NCBI RefSeq assembly: GCF_001640805.2
Contig: NC_066848.1
Span: 22,926,483 to 22,990,482, forward strand
Source of the DNA: Lates calcarifer
Lineage: Eukaryota > Chordata > Actinopteri > Centropomidae
Direction of reading: 5' to 3'
DNA: 64,000 nucleotides
Shown: piece by piece, positions 1 to 11,800 of the stretch
How the letters are laid out: each line of letters starts with the position of its first letter
Position numbering within the stretch: the first letter of the stretch is position 1
Translations under genes and position numbers: made by a program
The notes under the pieces: model-generated
Database searches by the model: none
Seen by the model: only the letters and a program-made list of their open reading frames with translations
Told to the model about the DNA's origin: nothing

Positions 1-1036
1 ATGTTTGTTTGGTGGTTGTCCATAAATCACAATTAAAATGACTTCTGCATTCTGCAGTCACAGCTGCATCCTATATATCTAGGTAAACAGGTTAATATAC
101 TATCAACAAAGAAAAAGTTCACATCAAACCCAAATGCTATATCCCCATAACTAACCAAATGATCAGAATAAAAATGATAATACAGTACAGTAGTAGCCTA
201 TTGAGTACTTAAAATAAATAAAATAAACAAGGTATGGTGTGTTTAGACATTAGTTCTACATGACGACAATGTGATTTTGTGGCTGTCAACTAATTAAAGA
301 CTAAATTAAAAGTTGTTACATGAAAAAAGAAGCACTGACGTTTGCATCCTTGTATCGTAAAGATAAGTTCTCATAAGTTCTCACGGGGCAAAATGAACTG
401 GAGCACACTTAATAATTCAGTCTTTAATTGCACAAACAGACTAATGTTTTGACACCACTGTGTCCTCATCAGAGTCCTCTGATCCTCATCCTCTGATGAG
501 ACCAACTGCAGTGACTCTATAAGTTTGCTGTATTCAGAGGGAGCTGTGTCCAGCAACACCATGAAACTCTTTCCAATCATTTTACAGCTAAAAACAGACC
601 AAAACTATCAATGACTGCATATCTGTGTTTGCTGGAAAACCTGACTGACTCTGAAGTCGCTGTCCTGTTCACAGATAAAGAGGTCTGAGGTCAAAGGTTG
701 ATTTTCAGCTCAATCAGATGATGAGAAACTTAAGGAGAAAGTCACCGATTGAAGGATATACATCCACCAGCCTGAACACAGTGAAGACTCGTGATTTACT
801 TTCAGCGGTGTTTGGTTTGGCAGCAGAAACCCTCCAGCCAGATCTGGAGTTCATGTCTGATCCTGAACTCAAGTGTTAAACTACAGCTCAGTCTACATCT
901 GATGTTGCGTTAACGTGTGACTTTTCTGATTAATGTTTCCTCTGCTTGTTTATTTTTGATATTTTGACACTCCTTATCTGTTTCCATGCCCCCTGCATAA
1001 CGTAGGTTCAGGTTAATATTCAGAGTGGAGACTCAC
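1..1036. other. glud1: glud1 intron 5 (partial)
   Basis: AT-rich intron sequence. The only notable item is an open stretch of 69 codons on the minus strand (371-580) that resembles no family I know and has no convincing splice context. Confidence 0.7.
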
Positions 1037-1131
1037 ATAGTGTCCCATGGTGGTGGCAAAAGTGTCTGCGATCCAGGACATCTCCCTCTCTCCAGTGCTC
1101 ATGTCTGGAGCAGGAACATCAATACCAGGCC
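1037..1131 (-). CDS. glud1: glud1 coding exon 5 (last one in the window)
   Basis: 95 bases coding [18 protein letters not shown] and then [14 protein letters not shown], up to residue 236. The acceptor is CTACAG|GGCCTG and the donor is CACTAT|GTGAGT. The next family segment (beginning DINAHAC) is not found between here and base 1, so it lies beyond the left edge. Confidence 0.96.
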
Positions 1132-2857
1132 CTGTAGAACCACAGAAACATTGGAGACATGTGACAGATGAAGGGCAATAATAACCAACAGTCTTCATGT
1201 ATTAAGGCAGTTAAGTCTCTGTGTTTCCGTTCTGCTGCATGTTTCATTTCATTTCATCACATTTTTGTGCTGTTTCCTCAGAAATGTTTGTTATAAATTC
1301 TCCCAAATCTCTGAACTCTGCTGGAGAGATGAACAGCATTCTTTCCAAAAGATATTCCCTCATTTAATAATCATAGACTTTATTTGTATAGCTCCTTTTA
1401 AAAACACACACGACACAGCTCAAAGATCTTTACATTAAACTGTAGAAAACAGATTAGCAGATTTCAGAACAGACTACCAAAATACAATAAAACAATGATG
1501 AATAACACAAATAGAAATAAAATGAAAAAAGAATGATTCATCAGTAACACTCAATAAAAGCCAGACAACAGGTGTCTTAAAAACAAAGTGTAACGAGTTG
1601 CACTGCACTGCTGTGTTGGACTTGGTGATTTGAGAGGTAATTTTCACGGTGGAAATCACTTACCGATGAAGCCTTTCTTGGCAAGCTCGATAGTAAACCT
1701 CCTGGTGATTTTCTCCAGCTCAGTGTCCTGAAAACACACACACCAACAGTCAGTTCAGGTATAACTCCCCATAAAACCTAAAACTGTGGACTGGATTTAT
1801 AGTTCTCTCTGTGTATGGAAAAAAGAAATGAGATAGAAAATGTTATTCAGTGAGCTTTAGAGGTGTTGGTAAGTGTATTTTTAAGCTCTGGACAAAGCCA
1901 GGGAAGCTGTTTCCCCAGTCTCCTACAGTAACAGCTAATCACAAAATCAAACAATGTCCAAAATAGGGAAAAAAGCAGTAACTGATATAAAATGTAAATT
2001 GTAAATTTCCCCATTGTGGGACTAATAAAGGACTATCTTATCTTATCTTATATCGATAGGGACTTTATGCTAAACTAGGCCAACCCAGGTCTGACTTAAA
2101 CACTGAATCTGTTTGAACATTCCACTGTTTTTTTAAACATGCTAAACTAATCTTTTTTATGCAAGAACAAACTAAACTCTAAGATCTTTTCTAAAACTGC
2201 ATAAAGCTCAATTTAAAACCAGAGTCATGATCAGTCAGAAAATGACTATGTAGACAAAAAGGCCTACAATTATTTATTAAATTCATGAATTTAACTACAT
2301 TTTTGTGTGTACTTTTCAGCTGTATATGACAATAATTCCCACTATAAATCAATTAACCTGGATCTGGGTAAGTGGCAGAAAAACAGAGCAGTGAAAAATG
2401 ATTCATTCATTTATGTTCCTGCTAAAACTTTGATTTTTAGCTGATGATTTTGTGAAGTCTCCTGACAGCTACAATCTTATAGACACATTTTACTACTAAC
2501 TTACTGCTGCAGCAGACAAGATTTAACAACTTTTTTTTTTTTTAAGAACTTAATCAAGTTCTTCAAAGACTATGAAACTGATGAATCAGAATGATTTTTT
2601 TTTTTTTAATAATGACAGCTGATTTGACACTTGTCTGTTTGAACTGAATCTAATTCCTGGAAGTTCTTCATGTGAAAAGGTCGGAGGTCCTCACAGGGCT
2701 GCACATGTGAGAAAGCTGATGTGTTTTGCAGCGGAAAAAAAAAGGAAAGCGCGAAGGTCAAGCAAACATTTAGCCAGAGTTCAGCCCCAGAGATAGAGAG
2801 AGCAGAAATCAATGTGTAAAGAGGGAAAGCGAGAGAAAGTTATTGACTCATCATGTT

Positions 2858-2900
<43 letters not shown>

Positions 2901-5759
2901 CCCAGTGTCTCTCTGCCAGGTGATGGCTCAGCATTTCCCATCAGGTCTGAACCACTGAGCAGCAGATTGGGAGGGTCGGGGGTTATCACCAGTTAAAGGA
3001 ACATCCTGCTGTTATTTTACATGGTTTAGACTGGGGGTTGGTAACGTGTGACAGAGACATGCAAACACGAGTAAAAGTAAATAGACAAGCAAGTAAATAT
3101 ACAGAAGCACTGACACACAATATGTCACAGCTTTGCCAAATATTACATTAGTGTGGTCCTGTAATTACACATTGCTAAATTATATGAGTAATAAAACATG
3201 TTAAACCTACATGGTGTTGATATGATGATATGTCAGCTGCACTTATCATTGTGCTGTCTCCAGACATGGCTGGCCACCTCCCTGTATATATACTGTTTGA
3301 GTCATTTTTATTTCTAAAGCCATTCTAGATAAACTTTGCTCACATGTTCGCAAACCTTTACAGAGAGTTCATCCTCCAGTCCTGTTCTCAGACCACAAAA
3401 CACTCATCTACTGTCAGTCCCAGAGCACGAAGTGAGACAGGAAAAAAAATGTTCATGTTTTCTGCTGCAGAGTAATCTGCAGAGGGAGCTGAAAGAATCT
3501 GGTATTCAAGACTGAATTCCAGCAGTGCTGAGACCGTTTCAGTTCTGATCAGCTGGGAAGAACTAAAGTCTGTTTTTCCATCTATAAATCAAACTGTTTA
3601 CTTAATTGTCAACTTTAAACAATTTAATTCCATATCAGTCAGTTTTATTATTCTATTGTAGCCTATTCCACAAATCAAGAAGGAATCTTCCAAAGTTAGT
3701 GTTTGTGTCTGTGTCTGTCATTATGAAGGCATCTTTTAAATGATCACAGCAAGAAATAATTGTTTCAGTGTTTGTGTGGGCAGAGATAAAAAAAACTGTG
3801 AATCTAACATTCAAATGATCTCTTTTTTTCATCCAACAGCTTCATCCTCCCTGAGTGTGATGATCATTACAGCCTCAGATGTGGCAGAGTGGTCTAACCT
3901 TACTAATCTTTACTGTTTACACCAATTAATAATAATTTAAAAAAGACCTGCTGAGTCATGTGTGAAGGAAAGAAAAACTGTCAGATTTTAGGTGTAGTGA
4001 GAAGCAGCAGAGGTTCCTTGTCTGTAATATGAGACTGTGAGTCAATCAGGAAACAAAGCATGTCAGGACATCATCAGCTGTTAATGATCTCTGTCTCTCA
4101 CACTCACTCTCTGCTTCACAAACAGGATTTTTACTAATAGCAGTGTTTCACTCACACACACCTGGGATCTAGGTCACTGTGGTGAATTAATAGGACAGAG
4201 GTTGTGCTGTATTGGATTTAGAAAGACCCCTCATTACACTACCTTTGCTTATTTACACTGAAACACACACAGCCGGCATAATGCTGTGCTGGTGTGTGAC
4301 TTTATACAGCATGCTGGCATAGCAGAATCAGAGGCATGACTTGCAACACAGAGGCATCTACGTCATTCGGGTTTCAGCTCTCTTTTTACTCACACATCAC
4401 ACTGCTTTTGTGACTACAACCACTGCCAGCTTAAAGGCGAGACAGCCGGGGTCCTCCCGTTCCACCTCTGCACCTTTTATACAGAGCAGTGAGGTATAAT
4501 AATGGTGCCATATTATCAACTTGGACAGGCTGTGTAAAAGATACTACTGCAAGTCCCAGCAGGTCTGAACAAAGTCAGTATTAAAACTTGTCTGTAGTGT
4601 GCGATGCCTCAAGTTTTGCTAGGTCTAGGGATGTCAGTGATCAATTGATTATCGACTGTCATAACTGTTGTAACTGAGGTTGTTGAGGATGATGCGTAAC
4701 TGTCAGAAAATGTACTTCTGTACCTCTTACTGTTTAACAGGATGGATTAACGTGTATTGGGTGACCACTCATAAGAACCACACAAATGAAAAAACTAATG
4801 CACCTCCTCACCATCCGAGGAAGAAGTAAATGTCAGCGTGGCTCCCTGTGCTCACTCTGGCATCGTGTCTACGAACACTGCAGCGTGAAGCTGTTAGCTA
4901 TCTGAGGCTTATGCCAGGCTCAAACTGGACTGGATTAAGTTTGGTGTTACTAATAACGCTGGCTCTCTCAGCATTTGTGTATCTGGACACCTGTCCCACC
5001 TGAACAGGTGCTTACTAAACTTCTCATGTAAATAAGGGTTGTGTATTTTCTTATATAAAACAAGTAAAACCAGAGTCTGTGGAGAACTTCCTGTTTATTC
5101 AGTAACATCACAGGTTATTTACTGTTGAAGGCTACAGGCCTTCTGAAGAAGAAATCAGTCAGACTTTGATTTAATTGTCTGATCTAATGTATAATGGGGA
5201 TTGTATAGCATTGTCTGTGTGTCATTATGTTGTTTAATACTTTGGATTTTTTCTGGCCAGTTGGTGACAGACAGGAGTGGAAGCTCTGCAGTTTTAAATG
5301 AAGTCTGAACAGTAAATCTGTTCTTTAAATTCTGACTTTACTGAATTTGTGGTGAACACAGGTCAAGTCAGTGCCTCTCAGTACCACTGTCTGTCATGAG
5401 CTTTAAAGGTTAACTGACTATTGATTATTTTAAGGAAACTGCTTTAGATTTGAGGACATGTTGTGCCTTCTCGTTTCTCTGTTAAGAGTCAGAGCACTGC
5501 TTTTCTTTATCATTACCAAATGAATCAGATCTTATGTGTTGGAGGAAAATGAGTGAATGCAGGAGATCAACTAGAAACTTAAACAGTCTGGAGGTTGTGT
5601 CTGGACTTACAGAGTAGTTCCTTGGGTTGATCTTCACTCCGGCTTTGGCTCCACCAAATGGCACATCTGGAACAAATTCACTTTACTGGAATACTAGAAC
5701 AAACAGCAGCTTCACTCTACAACCAATACCAGAGGAGTGACTTGGATACCAAATATACC

Positions 5760-5802
<43 letters not shown>

Positions 5803-8800
5803 CACCAACGACGGCACATTTGTATGTCATCAGCGAGGCCAGAGCCTTTACCTCGTCTACAGACACATCTGTACTGTAACGGATACCTGAAACACACAAA
5901 CAATAAAACTCAGATTCTTCCACTTACAGAAGTAAAGATAAAGGTCTATAGCTCCAAAAGCAGTGAATCTGAGTGAATTTCTCTTTTTCTCTCCACTCTC
6001 CTTCATCTCTCCCCCGAGACAGTGAAGCCCTGTGTTTGAATTTTGGGACATTGCACCTGAACCAAAACATGCACTATCTATGAGTCCAAACAGACTGCAT
6101 CTGTGCCTTAACTCCCTTTCCAGAGTGAGTAGAGATGCAGTGTGTAATAGTGATGTGAATTAGTAGTGGTGAGATGCGAAGAGGACAGTTTCAATCATTA
6201 GGTGTTCCATAAATATAATGTCCACAGGCTGTAATTTTAAGTCCATCTGCTTCCTGCTCCAGATGCATCAACCTCTACCTGACTTTGTATCCAAACTAGA
6301 GATCAAGTTTTTTTTTTCCAGAATGATACAGCTTATTAAGACAAACAATATTCCTGTATATATCCTAGGTTCTTTCACAGTGGATCTCCTAGAAGCAAAA
6401 TATTTAAAAATTATATGAAAACTTTTAACCAAAATCAAAACATCATAGCACTGATTTCAAGTGTTTTGCTCTTGCTTGACCTAAATGTGAAGCATTTACA
6501 AAAAAAATAAATAAATAAATTTGCTAGTGACTAGCTCTTTGCCCTCTGAATTAACACCAAGGGGTTATTTACAGTCTCACTTCTGTTACAAATCTGGTTT
6601 GCTGCTAAAATATAAACACTTGTTGGTATGTACTGGAGATTTCCCAATAACAGAAATGAACATTAAAATTTGTTCCCTCTGCTGCTCAAATCAAAAGCCT
6701 ATTTGTCTCTATATGGAAAATAAGAACTCATTGAAAGTGGAGGGAGTTCAGTCTGAAGCTGGAAATGAGTCTAGAGCTGAGCCAATACATGCAAGCCTGT
6801 TCACACGCATCACTGTGAATACAGCCTGCTGCAGGGAAACTGCACAAAATTGCTGCAGCTCAGAGAGATAAAAGAGAGATGGAAAAACAGACCAAGAGAG
6901 AAAACCAGAGTTTCTTATTCTATGTTACACTCTTGAGATTTATTTGTGCAAAGACAAAAGGAGTAAAAATCTAATAAATTGTGATTTTTTAAATCTTTTA
7001 TTTTATTGAGAGCAGCAGAAAACAAAATACTGGACGAGGACAGAAAATAAAAAAATGTGAAGCAGTGAAAGAGCAGTAAACAGGAAGCAAAAACAAAAGT
7101 GGGGAAGAAAGAAGGAAAAAATAAGAAATCGGCAGGGAAACAAAGAAGTGAAGCAAAGAGACGAGTGCGAAAGAGTTAAGAGGAAGCAGACACACTTGGC
7201 GTGAGAGGAGATGTTTCTGAAGCCGCAGTGAGTCAGTCAGTCTGGGGTGTGGTCACCTCTGCTCAAAACAGGCTCATTTAAAGGAACAGTACAAACAGCT
7301 TCACATTCAATCAAGTTGACTTAATGAGTTTACTTAGTAAAACTTCATATAGATCTGAAACAACCACAACCTTCACCTACTCTACCAGTTCTTATATTAA
7401 CATTTACATTCAGTACATTTGGCAGCTGATCTAATTTACCCACAGACAACTAAGAAATACTCAGTGTTTAATTCTAAGACCATTACCATCTGGTGAAAGT
7501 TTCCAACCAAAAACTTTGTTTAGCTGTGGTGGTCAGCCACCCAGATCCTGACACCTCTCATCCCTCAGTAACTACCAGATGATAGCCAAAACAGCACAAA
7601 AACTCATTATGTGGTTGATTTTTATTTTTATTTATTTATTTTTTTAATAGTACCTCTGCCCAGAATTAATCAAACATGAAGATTTAATAGAGAGTTATAA
7701 AAGTAGGATTGTTTTCATGGAACAGGGGCTTTTACTTTCATTTTTTTCCCCAAAGTGTCAGTTTATTGTTGGAGCAAAGAGAAAAGACGTCTGTCTGTTC
7801 AAATGGGCCTAAACTTCTTCAAACAATTGTTATTTTCATTTATTTGATGACTCTATTTTCAACATATAATTGGTTCTAGAGGATCTGCTGGACAATTTTC
7901 TTGGCAAAAGTGCTTCAAATCCTGAGCCCTATCATAATGTTCCACCAGTTATACACGGGTTACAGAAGATACAGTGATGCCACCACAGAAATGGCGCCTT
8001 GTTAACTTTTGTCTACAACCCAGATTTGTGTGTAAACCACTGCAGGAAATGCTGCTCTTCTTACTGGAGAGAAGAATGTCAAATGTCAATGTCAAACCAA
8101 GGAGTCAGTCTGTCACTGGTGTATGATGGACTCTCTGCTGCAGACATGACAACATAGGAGTTTTTCCTAAATCAGACAATTTGGAGCTACTTTTAGCTTT
8201 AAGGTGTTTTGTGCTGATGACTCCTGGTTGTTGGTCATTTAAGTTCAGTCTTGGTTTTGGAAACAATAGTTTGATACACAAATCTAAAAACACCAGATGA
8301 TCACATTTTTGCAAAATGCTCCTGACAAATAAACAAACCAACACTGGTGAAAACATAACCTTCTTGGTGGAGGTAAAAATCTATCAGCAGCAAAAAATGG
8401 TTGCAACAAATGAAGTCACTGCTGTTTTGAATTACTTTGAATAAAAAGAAAAACAAATGAGAGGATAAAAAAAACCTCGCTGTGACACACCTCAGATAAT
8501 TCATGTCCTTAATCATATGTCAGCTGATGATGATGATGTTTTCAGAGGCTGAAAACTGGTTTCCACTGAAAGTGAGATTATTATCTGCACTGCACTGCAC
8601 TTCTACACACACCGTCCTGCTGGCCCAATTATTCACCAGAACACCAAATGTGGATTAATGCACTGCTGAAAATAGTTCCTAACAAATGCTCTATTTCCTC
8701 CTGTTTGTCTGATAAAGACTACAGTGAACCACAGACAGAGTTGGGAAGTCAGAAAGTACTATGAGACAGACTAACACACTGTTGGAAATAGAAAATAGAG

Positions 8801-11800
8801 GAAAGCTTTATCATTTTGTACAATCCAAGGTGACATCTACAAAAGTTTGCTGTCATGTATGACAAAGAAAATCATCAAATGGAACTTCAGAATTTTTGCT
8901 TAAAAATGACAAACACACTTAATCGATTATCAACTGGCTGATTAATTTGCATTTGACAGACAAATATATGACTAACTGTTGCAGCTCTAGTCTGGACTTG
9001 ACATTCCCGGATGACGTTGGACAAGAGTCAGGTTACACCCGGGACAGGTTGCCAGTGTATCACAGGAATGCCTTCACAGGCACAGCAAACATGTGAACTT
9101 CACACAGAAAGGCCCCAAACAGGAGTTGGAACCTGGATCCTTCTTGTTGTGAGGCAGCAGTGCTAACCACTGCAACACTGCAACACTGCACCACTGCACC
9201 ACTGTGCCACTGTCAAACTGGAACTGGACTGCATGTTATGGATAATGATGAACAGGCAGAATCAGGATATGAAAGAAGTGTCTTGTACTGCAGTATTGCA
9301 GGAAAACAGCCACTTTCCTTAAGGCACAGACTGAGGAGGAGGGGTAACAGCGAATATTCACTACGGCTCATTAGTCAGCCCTTGACCTAAACTTACTTAT
9401 AACTCATTTCAAAGCCTTTCCCTTGGTCTTTCACAGCCAAGTTAGAAAACACAAAAAACATTTCTACCACTTACTATATACCACCCACCTGTCAATTACT
9501 GAGAGACTCTGAGTTAGTGCTTGGTGCAGATACAATAATTATTAGATGATGATGCGACAGCCTTATTTCAGCATTTAATTCACTATTATACTCAATTGGC
9601 TTATGTAAAGGAACACTTGTTCTGACATCTGTGATCTTGTTCTGACATATGGCATAGAAACCGAACATTTAATAAAACCCTCTTCAGTCTGACCATTTTA
9701 TAGAAACATAAAACAAGTGTCTATGACAGCCTTCTTCCACCTGCTCAATATTGTGAAAATCAGAAACAGAGAGAAAAAGAAAAAGAGCAGAATGGGAGCC
9801 TTCAGCTCAATCTCCTCTACTGCAGAATCACCACCTTGAATTTGTCTGTATCTGCATCTGTTAAGGCTTGAGAACAATATTTGAAATAACCAGCTGTTTT
9901 AAAAATGAAAAAGAAACATCTGTGCAACCCTGAATAGATGATAGTTGATATGATATGATTTGAATCAAAGGTGCAATACTACCTCCCCAGTCACTACTTC
10001 CACAGCTAATACATCAACCACTGCACCACCTGCTGCTACTCGAGGACAACCCTCTGTGAAGTTTTCTTTCACAGCACAGATCAGTGACAGCCGCAGCAGG
10101 CAGAGTTTGAACTGGGGCCAGATTTCTTCCTAAAACAAGACTTTTCCTGCAGACAATGAGACAGTCTGATGGGATTAACTCCTCTCAGGTTTCTGCTGAC
10201 AAACTGGTGTAATTTTCAGTTCTGAGCTGTGTCCAGGGCGTTTCCTGGAAATATCCCATCACTGCTGTCGAGGAAACAATTGCACAGCACCCCCAGCACT
10301 GATCTGTATTCAGTTTAAAAAGGCTTAAAGTAAATAAATAAGCCCTGCAACAGAAAGCATTTAGCTGTCCTGTAAATGTGTAATTTGAATAACAGAGATA
10401 ATGTAAGTGTGGTAGTTCATTAGAGAGTGGGGAAAAAAAACTTTAAAAGCATCCTATCTCAGTCTGTTAACAAATTCTGTTGACTAGTTTTTGAGACATT
10501 CTGCTAACAAATACACAGACTGATATATTATTCTGTAGTAGCAGGAGTTTCAAATGGTTGTTTCAAATATTGTTCTGGCAGCTTAGAGGACAAAGTTTTG
10601 TGAGTTCTGTTTTTTCATGTCATTTCAATCAAGGCACCTGATCCAGTATTCACAGTTTTTTGTAAGAAGTAGTCCATTTCTCAGCAAGTTTTATATCTGT
10701 GTCCTGATGTCAGATTTATGGATGTGACAGAACTTAAACTGAAGTATGTGTATCACTGAGGAATCAGTGATTTAGCATCTGAAATCTAACTTTCACAAAA
10801 GTAAAGGCCTTATAACCACAGTGTAAAAATACTACTGTTACAAGTAACATGCCACATCGTAAAGTACTAATTATGCAGAATGAGTAATTTCATAAGATTA
10901 TACATTATATAGATGTATTATAAATAAGCACCACTGTCATCTTGCAGCTGGTAATCTGTAATAATGCATCAGAAATGTATTGCTGATTAGGTTTTATATT
11001 ATGAATCAGAATCTGCAAAGTTGAAGTGGAAGTATAAACTCGGGTAAACTACAAGTACTTCAGATTTGAATTTAAGTACAGTACCTGGAAAGTGACAAAG
11101 TACTTTGTTACTTTTCACCAATGACTATATAAATAAATTTGTATCATAACTTGTCAAATACCGACTTATTCTTTGATCAGATAGTTTCAGATTTAAAGAA
11201 TAATTTCTCCAGTTTTGGACTACATTTCATTTAATGGAAGTTCTACTTGTGTTTAGACAACATTTAGTTTTTGACAACTTTAATTTCTTTTCTGCATTGA
11301 AGGAAAAGTTAAGAGGAAAAACAGGTTTATATTAAAAGTCAACTTTTTCATGAAAGTATGGTATCTGCGCTAGTATTACAGATACCCTACATGTATCTCT
11401 ACCATCTCATGTGGATGTTTCCACCACACATGTTGCCTGAACCTTATGTCAACAGACCTGTGGTCAGTCTGTGAGGCAACACATTCATCAAGATCCCATC
11501 ATGAATGTACAGTAACCAGCAAGACAAATAAACACACACAGTGTGCAGGTGAACCAGCTGCTGACCGGACTGTCAGCATTCCTGTCAGGGGAGGAAACCT
11601 CACCACCTTTAACCACATCGAACATGCCTGACGCTCCTTTCAACGTCTACACAATCTTTTATTACTTATCTCCGCTGATACAGTACAACATTACATTTTT
11701 GTTATTGTTATGATGACAGAATTTCAGCCCATATGACAATATGAAGCCTTTTAACAGCTCTAGTGAAGAGATACCCTCTAAAATCTGGCTGTTAGACATT

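Larger units (their letters stand above)
1728..5610. other. glud1: glud1 intron 3
   Basis: Intron of about 3.9 kb. It holds a LINE-type tail near 1.98-2.06 kb and a (GA)n tract at 2863-2898. The rest is anonymous AT-rich sequence with no second gene that I can support. Confidence 0.75.

Noticed and set aside
371..580. 69-codon minus-strand frame in glud1 intron 5
   Set aside because: Protein-like at first sight, but no family recognised, no good acceptor, and not part of glud1.
5658..5976. Overlapping open frames on both strands through the TG repeat at the glud1 exon 2 donor
   Set aside because: They read CVCVCV or THTHTH through the microsatellite. The same reasoning removes similar frames at about 23.2, 25.2, 40.6, 43.9, 47.7 and 53.5 kb.
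6521..6871. 116-codon plus-strand frame
   Set aside because: Irregular composition, no similarity, no splice or promoter context; probably chance within an intron.
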